Shown piece by piece: positions 22,888-32,860 of a DNA stretch of 64,000 bases. The translations under genes and the position numbers were made by a program. Below the pieces are notes generated by a model. The model ran no database searches, was not told the origin of the DNA, and saw only the letters and a program-made list of their open reading frames with translations. Every line of letters starts with the position of its first letter. Positions within the stretch are counted from its first letter, which is position 1. The stretch is from Parus major (taxonomy: Eukaryota > Chordata > Aves > Passeriformes > Paridae): assembly GCF_001522545.3 (NCBI RefSeq), contig NC_031777.1, positions 1,717,074 to 1,781,073 on the forward strand. The letters are read 5' to 3'.

Positions 22888-23514
22888 AAACACAGAAAAA
22901 GATGGGAAAAGGGCCTTGTCCATTGTTGTTAATGGCCCACAGTGCCATTTCTGCACAGCCAGAATGGATGGGGACACTGGATGTGGTGCATCTTCTGGGC
23001 TCCTTGGTATTGTCTGCAAAAGAAGAGGGGTGTCCTCTCAGTGGCTGTTTGGGGTCTAGCTGGGATGAAGCTCAGCTTCATCTTCTTGGCTCCTGTGCAC
23101 CACAGCCTCAAAATAAAAGCTCTTCCCTTCTCCAAGGCACAGGGACCGTGGAAGCTGGTGCTGTCCATCAGCACATTTTACAGCTGGCCATCAGGAAATC
23201 TTCATGGGTTTTGGATAGATAGATCAGACCACACAAACAGCCAGCACTGGATCTCTCCCCCACCAAAAAAAAAGCTCTGCTCGTGCCTGGGAGAGCTGTA
23301 ATGGCCATCTCTCCACAGGCCCCATGCCCAGACTCCTGGGGCAGCAATGCTGGGAGATCCATGGCTGATGCTGGAAGAGGTTCAATTCCCTTTCCTTTTC
23401 TCCAGAGCACCTGTGCTGGTCCCAGCCAGCAGAAAGAAGCCCAGAGCCCTACTCTGGATCACTGAGGATGTTGCTCTCACACACGCTCTTGACTCATCCT
23501 TGGTCCAGAAGGTC
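22888..23514. other. unique non-coding sequence after CR1
   Basis: The CR1 similarity fades after 22887. An AATAAA at 23112-23117 inside CTCAAAATAAAAGCTC has the flavour of an LTR polyadenylation region, but no LTR boundaries are visible. (GATA)2 lies near 23215. No gene. Confidence 0.5.
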
Positions 23515-23530
23515 TTTTTTTTTTTTTTTT
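23515..23530. repeat. T16 homopolymer
   Basis: Sixteen consecutive T. No linked retrocopy body seen. Confidence 0.85.
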
Positions 23531-23619
23531 AACTTCTGGCCCATTTCTTTCCTTTTTGTTCTCCCAACCACTCAACTCCTCTACCTCCAAATAAAAGCCG
23601 ATTCCCATTTTAGAGGTGG

Positions 23620-23960
23620 CCCTTGATTCCTCCCATGAGTTTAGGTGAGTCGAACCATAAGAAGTGGAGTAATGAGATTATGATTAAAAGCACACCTTGA
23701 TAGTGGAGCATCCATCAAGCTGTCATAGAAATCGTATCTCGGAGGCTGCTCTCATCAATCTGACCTTTCAATTATTACCCAGAGTTCATGACTCTAAGTG
23801 TATATAATTCCTACCTCAAATCTGGGAATACACGCCTTTGTTTTTTTGGCTTGCCTTCTGAGTGGCTGAGCGAGTTCCCCTTCCCTGGCACATCAGCGAT
23901 ACTTTGCCGTGCAAATTAACTTAAATTAGCTCTTCCCTCACCCCAAAAGTTTGGGAACAA
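23620..23960. promoter_or_regulatory. candidate enhancer (AT-rich block)
   Basis: Unique AT-rich sequence with many homeodomain-type cores: GTAATGAGATTATGATTAAA near 23670, TCAATTATTACCC near 23767, GTGCAAATTAACTTAAATTA near 23909. The edges against ordinary DNA are sharp. No coding potential in any frame beyond short chance frames. A strong compositional candidate for a conserved enhancer. Confidence 0.4.
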
Positions 23961-25539
23961 GATCAAAATGCTACCAGGGTACCTGAAGGAAGATGTTTGA
24001 AATTTTCATCAGTGTACTTTTGGCTTTTTCTCAGCTGTTTTAAAGCCAGTGGCTGCTAAGGCCAGCTCCAGGAGTGCTCACATCCTGCTTTGGCTCGTGT
24101 CCCTACGGAGAGAGGAGGCTGCTCCAGCCATGCCACAGCACTTCAACAACAGGAGATTGTTGCCCTCCAATCCTCACCCAGGAATCAGTACAGATGACAT
24201 TTTCTGCCCAAACACCACTGGAAAAGCTTGGTTTTGTGAGCTACACCACAGGAAACACAGCATTTCAGGAGCAGGATGGAGTCTAATTTCAGCTTTCCAT
24301 TGGTGTCATTTGAGGATTCCTCAAATATCCCTAGGACCAGAGCACAGCTCACCTCCAACCAGCTCCATGCATCCCACCCCACCATCTGTCCACTCTGGGG
24401 GCTCTCAGGCTGAGATAAGACACAGCTTTCTTGGCACCAGCCTGGCACCTGGTTTGGTCCAAGTGAGTTTTCACAGCCCACAGAGTTACCAAGCAATGAA
24501 ATCCTGCCTGAGCCTTTTGTACAGGGAATGGTGCATCCTCCTGCTCCATGCCAGCTCTTGCTAACAGAAGGACAAGAACTTTATAGCTTTCACTTTATAG
24601 TTTTCCTCCAAATGAACTGTTTTTTTATAAAAGTAAACTTCCCTGCTTTCCCTGTTTGTGACTTTTCACGAACAAGAAATCATAACACACACACACACGT
24701 TATGGAAGAAAAGAAATCCCTGGCTGGTAGAGAAAAGGCAAAAGAAATAGATATGCCTTGGTTTGGGATGTTTGACAAATCAGGCCCTGAGGGTGTTTTC
24801 TGGTGCTTGTTTTATTGTAGGGTCTGTGCAGCTTTCTTGTATGAATGACTACTGAATGGAAGATCTTTTACAAAAATCTCTGCACTGTGGGAAATTCCCT
24901 GAACTGTGGGAATTTCCACAACTGCCTCAAAACCAACACCAGGTTTCCAGCACCCTGGAACCTGGATTCTGGAGCAAAGGTGTTCAGCTGAGGTCAGGCG
25001 AGACCAGAAGAGAGTGAGTCAAAGACACCCTCAAAAGAGGGAGCAGCTTTCAGCAGTGACCCTGACCCCAACACAGCATCAGGACACTTCTCAGCTAACA
25101 CCTGCAAATCCACACAGCCCTTCCCAGGGAAGCTGGGGGTGGATCCCACACCTCCCTCCATCACAGCTGTTGGGATGAGTAATAAGAAAGGAACCCCGGT
25201 GGTTTTCCATGTAAAGCTCTTGCCTTGCACATTCTTTGGGATCAGTTCAGTCTTGCTCCTGGAAGCCCAATCCAGGTTCCTCTCTGTCCGAGGAAGAGGT
25301 CAGAGAGCCACAAACCATCACTGTCCTTTCTCTCCTCTCTGGCAGCCACAAAAACAAGCAGCCTGGAGGCCACTACATCTGCAGTGCAGCCACAGGTTGT
25401 TCCCTCCCAGCCCGGCCTCCACACATCTCATGCCAGCACAATCTGATGTCAGCACCAGCTGGAGCCTCTGTGCCACGAAAAGGAGATGAAACCTGCAGAA
25501 GCCCCACTCCCATTTTCCCATTCTCCCTCCTCTGCTATT
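23961..25539. other. unique non-coding sequence with (AC)7
   Basis: No gene or interspersed repeat recognised. A (AC)7 microsatellite is at 24685-24698. The 171-codon plus frame at 24049-24564 has no domain and overlaps minus-strand frames. Confidence 0.6.
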
Positions 25540-25640
25540 TTAGGGAAAAATATTTAATTTGCATCTCCATAACATCCCGAAAGGAAGAGGGTGATTACAG
25601 TTATCAGCAGTGGCTGCTGTATGAAACGAGCTGATGGGTG
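25540..25640. promoter_or_regulatory. small candidate block with octamer
   Basis: Exact POU octamer ATTTGCAT at 25557-25564 in TATTTAATTTGCATCTCC, followed by GTGATTACAGTTATCAGC. It is short and isolated; motif-only evidence. Confidence 0.22.
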
Positions 25641-26013
25641 TCTGACCGAGCCATGTCCACCTCACCCAACCCAAAACCTGTCACTGGAGAAGGGTGGCAC
25701 CTTTGGCTGTGTGTGGGAGGGGAGGAGAAGCCACCAGTTGTGTTCCTAGAGAGAGGAAAGTTCCCTCTCTTGGAGAAACTTCACTCCCACTTCACCTCCA
25801 AGCTTAAAATGATGTTTAACGCCTCCCTTAAGGTGGCAACTGCAGTGGAGCTGTGCTGTCAGGAAGGCTCTAATCCTGTGCTAATTTATTTTATCAAATT
25901 AAAAAACGAGCATCCATGGAACACCAGAGACCTCCTGTTCTCAGGGTCCCAGCAGAAAGCTGCATGATCCCTTTGTAGAGAGGGTTTGGGAGGAGGGGGT
26001 TGTTGTTTTGCTT
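25641..26013. other. unique non-coding sequence
   Basis: Ordinary unique DNA, AT-rich at 25870-25915. Nothing recognised. Confidence 0.6.
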
Positions 26014-26038
26014 CTTTTTTTTTACTTTGTTTTTTTTG
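26014..26038. repeat. T-rich low-complexity tract
   Basis: Two T runs (9 and 8) joined by ACTTTG. Confidence 0.8.
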
Positions 26039-26039
26039 C

Positions 26040-26175
26040 CAAGAATATAAAATTAATAAAACAGGATTAAGGGAGATACGGTTTTAACTGATTCCTTAAT
26101 CCCAGAGAATAATTAATGAGAGCAATGCACCACTTGGCTCGATTCTCCCCACATTTGAATAATAAATAGCATCCC
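26040..26175. promoter_or_regulatory. candidate regulatory block between homopolymers
   Basis: AT-rich unique sequence with TATAAAATTAATAAAAC, TTAATCCCAGAG and AATAATTAATGAGAGC. GGATTAAGG and CCTTAATCC form separated inverted bicoid-type (TAATCC) sites. It is bounded by a T-rich tract on the left and an A-rich tract on the right. Confidence 0.28.
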
Positions 26176-26179
26176 CCAC

Positions 26180-26202
26180 AAAAAAAAATAAAAAAAATAA
26201 AA
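26180..26202. repeat. A-rich low-complexity tract
   Basis: Runs of A separated by single T. Confidence 0.8.
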
Positions 26203-27289
26203 GGAGGAAAAAGGATCAAGAAGGTTGAGCTGTAAATTCTGAATACAAAGAACTTTTGCCATATGCACTCGTGTATCGCCTTCTGGTCTTGGATCCAGAA
26301 AATAAAGATTATAAAGAAAGCAGAGACCAGTTTTGGCCACACACAGATGTGTTTAAGCCAAGATTTACGGGAATCTCCACACTTTTAAGAAACAAAATGC
26401 CACTAAAAGTCTGCATAAATTGCCCACACTAAGCTCTGCATTGCAAACATCAGCCAAGACTGACCTGGGTGCTGTGCACCCAGTGCGAGGTACAAACCTC
26501 AGTCAGAGCCACTCACTCTTCATATTCCATTATTCCTCTTAATTCCAACATTCATTCTTAATTCCAACCTGCATAAATTCAATTAAATTGCAACTCCTAT
26601 GTAGCTGGCCTGCTAGAGGAGCAGCTCTGTGAAGATGTGATTTAGGCCTCTGGACTAGAACCATTGAATAGTTGTTTATAAGGTTATCTGTAGGGTCTTC
26701 TGGTCAACAGAGCAAGGGGTGTGGGGTCCTCCAGCTTAGGCAGCTATTTGATGGTGGGAGGATCCATCTTTTGGAAGGACAAGGAGCTCCCTGAGGGGTA
26801 CATCTTAAATTCAAGTGTGTCCCTACTGCCTCTCCTTGGAGATGGAACACGGCTTCCTAGGGTTTACTCCAAGAGTTCCCAGTGACCACCATGTCCCACA
26901 AGTGTCTCTCAGCTCCTGGCCACTGCTCACCTGCCCTCAGGAGTTGTCCTTCTGAGGAGTCCCAGCATGCAGAAGGGAGTTTACCATCTCAAAGGATGAT
27001 CTCACCACTCTTTATTAATAATCTTCTTGACTCAAAGGGGACACAAGGATTTCTTGAGGAGTCATTTTTCAACTGATCAGATACCCACAGTGGACCTATG
27101 TCAGACTTGACATCACCTTGACCTAGACAAGAGCAGGCCAGCCCTGTTTGGGAGCAGAAGGATCCTAGAAGGGCATCTCAGCTCTGGAGGCCCAGCCCAG
27201 CTGACCAGGCAGGAGGTCGGGGACATGAGGAGGAACATCTGAATAAACACTGCCCCATCCCTGCCTGCAGCCCTTGTTAAGGCCAGCCT
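26203..27289. other. unique AT-leaning non-coding sequence
   Basis: Unique DNA. Around 26520-26590 there is a local imperfect repetition of TTCCAACATTCATTCTTAA-like words. No gene or known repeat. Confidence 0.6.
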
Positions 27290-27680
27290 CTGCTTTGAAC
27301 TCCTTCCTGATGAAATGATTAATGAATGCCGTGCAGACCTCTTCCCTTCCTTCCTCTGCTTTCACCTGCCACACAGAGCAATACCAAACGAGGTGATCAT
27401 GACAAACACAGCTCTAATTCTTTATTAATATTAATCAGAGGCAACCTTTCCATTGACACCAGAACCCGTGCGTGTGTTGGCAGTGACATTTCTTGGGTAG
27501 GCTATTTTATTTCATTTCTTTCATTTTTTTCATCTCACACCTTCCCTTCCCCCCCTTTAATATGGGCGAGCGATACCTTGTGCAAACAGAGGAAGGAAGA
27601 AGCTGATTAAATAGCAGAGTTGGAGCATAATGAAAGAAAAAGCCCACTGCAAACATCTGCTGATTGTTTTAAACGGGAGG
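27290..27680. promoter_or_regulatory. candidate enhancer block
   Basis: AT-rich stretches with GAAATGATTAATGAATGCC near 27313, TTTATTAATATTAATCAGAG near 27421, GCTGATTAAATAGC near 27602, and TGATTGTTTTAAACGGG near 27661. It spans both AT-rich and pyrimidine-rich sub-blocks. The interpretation rests on motif density. Confidence 0.33.
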
Positions 27681-28102
27681 CACCAGGAGGTGGATTTCAG
27701 GTGATACCACGGTGGCTTCTCTCATAATCCCAGCTAAGGCAGCATTAGGGCTTTGGAGCTCAGGGTGAATTTCATCCAGTCCCTGCTGGCAGGGAAAGAG
27801 GCTTAGGCAGGATAGAAAACCTCAGTCCCATCTCGGAGCAGGGCTGGGAGAACCACAAAGACACACCACAAAGCTGCCCCGAGCCACAAGGGACCCTTTC
27901 CTCGTGCCACCAAGCCAAATTGGAAATGTTATGGGTAGCAGCCATCAGGTGCCTGTACCCTTCAGGTACCCACTGACACACAGTCTTGCTGGCCATGTTC
28001 AGCAAGCAGAAGATGAAGGTCTCCAGGTCACCTGCAGGACGTGCACCTTTCCAGCTGCAGGTGGGTTCTCATGAGCAGCCACTCCCTGGGATCCTCAGTG
28101 CC
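27681..28102. other. unique non-coding sequence
   Basis: Nothing recognised. Confidence 0.6.
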
Positions 28103-28156
28103 GAATCACAGATCCCTTCAGGTTGGAAAGGACCTTTAAAAATCACCTAAATGCTA
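28103..28156 (-). mobile_element. CR1 LINE, extreme 3' stub, antisense
   Basis: Only about 54 bp match: GAATCACAGATCCCTTCAGG, TTGGAAAGGACCTTTAAAA and ATCACCTAAATG, the reverse complement of the last bases of CR1. It is either a heavily 5'-truncated insertion or the remnant of an eroded copy. Confidence 0.82.
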
Positions 28157-28416
28157 GATTTGGAGGGTGAGGAGAGCTGTTTGTGGAAGGAATAGAGAAA
28201 ACCACCTCCCACTCCTTACCCTAGGGGAGCTGGGGCACTTTTACTCAGCTGGGAGGATGGTCATTGAGCACAGGCAAGACCCACAGGTTTCCTTTGCTGC
28301 CCAGCTGTTGATTTTCCAGCTTTCCCCATCCTAATAGCCAAGGGACTGCAGGGAGATCTGTACCAAGAGGAGCCCCTGGTTCTCAGCTGAATGCAACTTC
28401 CCTCTCTCTGTCTCTT
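28157..28416. other. unique non-coding sequence
   Basis: Unique DNA between a CR1 stub and a decayed tandem array. Nothing recognised. Confidence 0.6.
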
Positions 28417-28657
28417 AAAACAAATAGATTTTCATTGAAATCAACATATCTTTCTGAATTGAATAGGTTTTCATGGGGACAATAAATTTCTTCAAAACAA
28501 TGCATTTTTATTACAACATATTTTTGTTCAAACCAATACTTTTTGACAACCAAATATTAATGACCAGGCCAAAGCCATAAATTTGCCTCAAACTATGTGT
28601 TTACTCATGGAAGGAAATAATTTTTCTCATACAAATACATTTTTATTTGAATCAATC
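28417..28657. repeat. decayed tandem array, unit about 19 bp
   Basis: About twelve diverged units, each with a T-rich first half and a second half ending in AA or CAA plus T. Clear units are ATATCTTTCTGAATTGAAT (28446), AGGTTTTCATGGGGACAAT (28465), AAATTTCTTCAAAACAAT (28484), ATATTTTTGTTCAAACCAAT (28518), ACTTTTTGACAACCAAAT (28538), AATTTTTCTCATACAAAT (28619) and ACATTTTTATTTGAATCAAT (28637). Spacing is mostly 18-20 bp. It is old, since no two units are identical. Confidence 0.6.
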
Positions 28658-28660
28658 CTC

Positions 28661-28676
28661 TTTTTTTTTTTTTTTT
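28661..28676. repeat. T16 homopolymer
   Basis: Sixteen T following the decayed array, then a short C/A-rich stretch. Confidence 0.85.
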
Positions 28677-29589
28677 CCACCCCCAAAAAACCAGATACAC
28701 TTCTGAGACAGAAGGGGGAAAGCTGTGTACCCAGGAAAGCCCCTTCACTTCGAGAGGGATCAAGTGCTTGTGAGGATTGTCTCACTCTCACCTTCCAAAG
28801 CCCAGAAGCTCCAGAGGTCACGTGAAGCTTAAAACATAAACTGCTTTTCCCATTGCCCACGTACCCACATTGTCAGCTTCTGGTAGGTCCTGCAGAAGCA
28901 AAGGTTATGTCTTGCTCCCCTTGCTTAGCTGTTTGCTGTTTGAAATTGCCTTTGCAGAAGCCAGTTCAATAACCCAGAGCAGGGCAGAGGTGCTCAGGCA
29001 GTTTGTGCAGCATCTCCATCCACTTCGAGGAAGCTTTTTTTGTTTCTCTTGGTTTTGGGAAGTGCTTTCATCTGAGGTGGCTGCTGCAAGGCCCTGGGGA
29101 CACACACAAGGGACAGGTATGTCTGGTTAATCCTGCATCTTTCATTGCAATCCACCTCTCAAACCTCCTTGAAGCCTGTGTGAGGGACCTGAGCCCCCCA
29201 GGACAGGGCCAGCACCCCAGGTATGTTGGTCCTGCACATCCCCGGCCCCTGCAGAGCCCAGTCCTAACCCAGAGCACCCAAAGACATCAAAATAATTCCC
29301 GTGAGAGAGATGCAGCTCCAGCTGGGAGGGCCTGGAGGAATGGGAACAAGGGGCTGGCACCAGGCTTGAGTTTGCTGGAATTGTGCAAAGGCTTTATCTG
29401 CTCCTTTTGCTACCGATTCAAAGCCTGAGCAGGAGCAAACCCCTTATCCCCTCCAGATCCCCGTTCCCCCAGCTGACCCTCCGTACCAGACACATCCCCC
29501 CACCTCAGCAGCTGCCCACACTCACAGACACCTGAGCCCTAACCGAGGAAAATCATTCTTTGGTGGCAAGTAGCTGCATCCAAGTGCTT
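28677..29589. other. unique non-coding sequence
   Basis: No gene or repeat recognised. Opposed short frames at 29003-29428 are chance. Confidence 0.6.
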
Positions 29590-29930
29590 CGAGCCACGTT
29601 TCCAAGCCTGGGCCTGAGTCAGCGCCCGGGGATCCCAGGCGCTCGGAACATCAGGGGCTGACAAGGGTTCATTTCCCGTGGCCCCCGTTGGCCACTCTTT
29701 GTTGAGCTTCCCCAGCCCATGTAAACATGCTAATTGCTTGGGCTCAGCACAGGGCTGGATGCCGCGCTGTTTGTTTTCCATTGAATAGGATTAGGGATTC
29801 TGACACCAATGATTAATCGCCGCGCTGCAGACGGCTGACGAGCCCGGGGAAGGCGTCCTCTCCGAGCGGAGAGCGCGCACAATCTCTGCCAAGCAGCTGC
29901 CACCGACTTCTATCTAACCCGCTGCATCTT
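29590..29930. promoter_or_regulatory. candidate enhancer with CpG cluster and forkhead site
   Basis: Contains an exact forkhead core TGTAAACA at 29720-29727 followed closely by TAATTG, then GAATAGGATTAGGGATTC with bicoid-type cores, and ATGATTAATCGCCGCGC, which leads into a CpG-dense tail (29817-29880: GACGAGCCCGGGG, CCGAGCGGAGAGCGCGC). A mixed AT core and CpG-rich shoulder is common in developmental regulatory elements. No gene signal accompanies it. Confidence 0.38.
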
Positions 29931-30714
29931 GCCCTTTATCCTCCCTCTTCTCCCAAAATGCCTCATATTCTCCAAAGCCAACCCCAGGCTCGCAGGGAAC
30001 AGCGGGAGAGGGGCCTTTGGCATCCTCTGCCCTGCTCTCAGCCACCACGACGCTCCATCCTCCGTGCCATTTCCTACATCAGCTTATCCCGTGTTGCCAA
30101 AACCCTCCCAACACGCTGCAGTGCTTCAGCCAGCCCTTCTCAGACTTCCTGTTAATGGCCAGGGAGATGCACAAAATTTTTCCGGCTGCCATCACCAGGG
30201 CATGGAAACATCACGCAACAGCCACGTCTCTCTGCCGAGCTCTGTAAATGCCCCACCAGTGCCACTTAATGGGCACAGGGCACCCAGCATTAGCCCCCCA
30301 GGCCCCTTCCAAGTCCACAGGGACATCCAGGGACCTTGAGCAAGGCAGGGAAGAGCAATGGGAGCACTGAATGCCTTTGCCACATGAACGGCCGCAGAAA
30401 CATTTCTGTGCTCCCACCTTGCCCAGCAGCAGGTGAAGAAGGGACGAAGCAGAAGAGATGGGAGAGGAGGAAGGCTGGAGAAAGCAGCCTTGAAGGAGGC
30501 AAACCTCAAATAGATGCAACCTTTGAGATTACCTCTTCTCCTGACCTTGCAGAAGGAGCGCTGGAGGCAAATCCACCCATCTCTGCTGGTGCCTTGTGCG
30601 ACATACTGTCACTCAGACAAGCGACGTTCTTAATGGGTTTGTGGGAAAGGCCTGGCCTGCCTTTCCATCTGTACCTTCTGCCGGCTCCCCTCTCCAGCAC
30701 TGCCTCCCCATACG
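29931..30714. other. unique non-coding sequence
   Basis: Chance frames on both strands (29929-30339 plus, 30192-30519 minus, 30336-30743 plus). No domain or repeat recognised. Confidence 0.6.
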
Positions 30715-31020
30715 ACATTCCCTTGAATTATTTAGACTGGTAAATCTTCCTGCATCTCACATCTTTAGTCCATCTGTTAGCCGGGGCTTTGCCTTTATAG
30801 GAACTGTCCTTTATGCATGCCGGCATCTGTCAACAGTACACTTGCCTCTTTTATTCATGATCTTCCGTGGGAGATGGTACAAGCTGCAGAAATGCCTCAT
30901 TTCTGGTATGCATTTCATTTTAATGGAAGATTACATGACTGGGGCCCATTTTATTACTTCTTGCCCTGCACATTCATCCATCACAAGCCCCATTTGCTGA
31001 GCCTGCACTGGGACGGCAGC
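30715..31020. promoter_or_regulatory. candidate conserved block
   Basis: Even, non-repetitive AT-leaning DNA with TTGAATTATTTAGACTGG near 30722, CTTTATGCATGCCGGCATC near 30811 (which contains the palindrome ATGCCGGCAT), CTTTTATTCATGATC and CATTTTAATGGAAGATTAC. Overlapping frames on the plus strand are not convincing as exons because no splice signals bound them. Confidence 0.33.
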
Positions 31021-31388
31021 CATCAGCCTGCTCGTGTCGGATTCCTCCCGTGCCGCTCTCTCCCCCCCTTTGGGATGGGGAGGAAGCGCATTGCGTTCGA
31101 GGAGGGGAAGGATAGCGAGGGGAGCTGATCCGCCACGGGGCTCAGAGTTGAGTCAGGCTGGTGGCTAAGCCAAGAAATTCTGGGAAACAGGCCTGGAAGT
31201 CCAGGGGTCTCACCCTGACATCCGTGTGCAGCTCCACACCGTCCCACACCAGCGATGGGCGTTGGGGTGCGGCCGCCCGGTACCCCAGGGCTCTTTGGAA
31301 AGGCTCCACATCCCCAAATAAACACAGACACAAGCTCCTGAGCTCCCTCCCTCAAGCCATCCATGATTCCCTGTGCATCCCACCTTGA
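31021..31388. other. unique GC-rich non-coding sequence
   Basis: CpG-bearing unique DNA up to a CA repeat. No gene supported. Confidence 0.6.
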
Positions 31389-31410
31389 ACACACACACAC
31401 ACACACACAC
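31389..31410. repeat. (AC)11 microsatellite
   Basis: Eleven perfect AC units, followed after a short break by CACACACA. Likely polymorphic. Confidence 0.95.
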
Positions 31411-31434
31411 GCTGCTCACACACAGCACTGGGAG

Positions 31435-31690
31435 CAGCATAAATAAAATCAACGTGAACCAGCAGTGGTAATTAAACTGCCGGTGGTATTTGCAGCCTCT
31501 CTCTCCTGTAAGGAAGGTTGCATGCAATTAGTGAAAACATTTTGGACTGGGAACAGTGCCAGTTTGCTCTGTCCTTTCTTTCAACTCCCACAGAAACCCG
31601 AGGACCCCTGATTATCCTCCAGACTGCAAAAATAAAACCCCCAGTAAAAACATTCCGCTTCTACATTGTGACTCCTTGAATTAAGGTTTT
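31435..31690. promoter_or_regulatory. candidate conserved block
   Basis: Unique AT-leaning sequence with GTGGTAATTAAACTGCCGG near 31465, a second GTGGTATTTGCAG 20 bp on, and GCATGCAATTAGTG near 31520. Composition and homeodomain cores only. Confidence 0.28.
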
Positions 31691-32574
31691 ACTGCGACCT
31701 GAGGCAGCAAGCGGGGTCAGAGGGGCCAGAGATGGAGGTGGAGATGTGGGGACTTCCCCAGCCCACTGTCCCCAGGCAGCATGAGACATGGGTGGCCATT
31801 TAAACACAGAAAAGGTGTCTGTCCTCAAAAATCCCAGCCATGAGACTTTTCACCAAGGAGAATTTCTTCTCCATCTTGTTCAGATGAGATTTCAACATTT
31901 TCACTAAAGACTTCCTCTGAAAGTTAGGGCAACCCTGATGTCTTGATGAGGTTCAGATAACATTTTTAGTTTTACTTGGTTAGAAAATGGGACTTGGATG
32001 AAGTAATGTGAGCCAGTCCTCAGCTAAGACTCCAAGTCAGTTCTTGATGGGCTTCAAAGCATGGAAAACGTGAATGATAATCATTTGAAGCGTGGAAAAC
32101 CTGAACCATAGTCATCACTGTTGGCTGGGATGCCGGTTCTGGCTGGGAAAGAAAAAATGAGCAGCTTTTGGATGACAAGGAGCCCTATGGAAAAGCCAGT
32201 ATTCTTGTGCAACCTACAATATTAGTACACACTAAAAAAATAGGAAAAAACTGCCATAAATAACGTGCTAACTACCACAGAGGAAATTCAGGGGGAGAGA
32301 GCCCAGACATGCCTGGAGAAGAAATATGTGAGGCAACTGTCTCCAAACCAACTGGGATGAGCTGGAAGAGGCCGAGCAGCTCCTGCAGACGGGGAAGGAG
32401 CCCTCGCCAGAAGCCGCTCCCACGCACACGCACGGTGCTTCGGAGTCGGTGGGGAAACCTGCAAGAGAGAGCTCCTCGCCCAGCAGCCAGGAGGAAACAG
32501 CACCACGTGTGTCCCATATGGCAGGGGAAACCGGGAAGAGTCTGGGCAAGCAGCTACAGCAGAGACTGAGGGAA
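31691..32574. other. unique non-coding sequence
   Basis: No gene. A CpG-rich patch at 32380-32460 lies in an area of overlapping chance frames on both strands. A short duplication is listed separately. Confidence 0.6.
32057..32118. repeat. 31-bp tandem duplication
   Basis: Two adjacent 31-bp units share AAGC, TGGAAAAC, TGAA and TCAT blocks in the same spacing, with about a quarter of positions different. A small old duplication. Confidence 0.75.
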
Positions 32575-32860
32575 GCAGACGATACATTTCGTCGGGCTGC
32601 TCAGCTAAATGGTCACCGTAACTCCCATTTGATATTCAAAACAACCTCAGCTCTGCCCCTATTTCACACCCAGTACCCCCCACCCCTAGTAGATGCTCTC
32701 TGTATCGTCCAACCTGATGGCATAACTCAGCAATTTCCTTCCAGGAATCAATGAGAACAAATGAAAATTTAATACGTTCTCCAGACAACCCAACTCCTTT
32801 CTCTCCCCCATGGTAAATAAATAATGTGCTAGTCAAATGATGGATGGAGTGCTCGGAGAT
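32575..32860. promoter_or_regulatory. candidate conserved block
   Basis: Starts with GACGATACATTTCGTCGGG and continues with GTAACTCCCATTTGATATTC, CAGCAATTTCCTTCCAGG and ATGAAAATTTAATACGTTC. Rare-looking CpG words sit in AT-rich context, and the DNA is non-repetitive. Compositional call. Confidence 0.27.

Noticed and set aside
23090..23140. LTR-like polyadenylation context AAATAAAAGCTCTTCCC
   Set aside because: No TG/CA boundaries, TATA box or flanking duplication could be placed around it.
23375..23395. tRNA B-box-like word GGTTCAATTCC
   Set aside because: No A-box at the right distance and no cloverleaf can be drawn.
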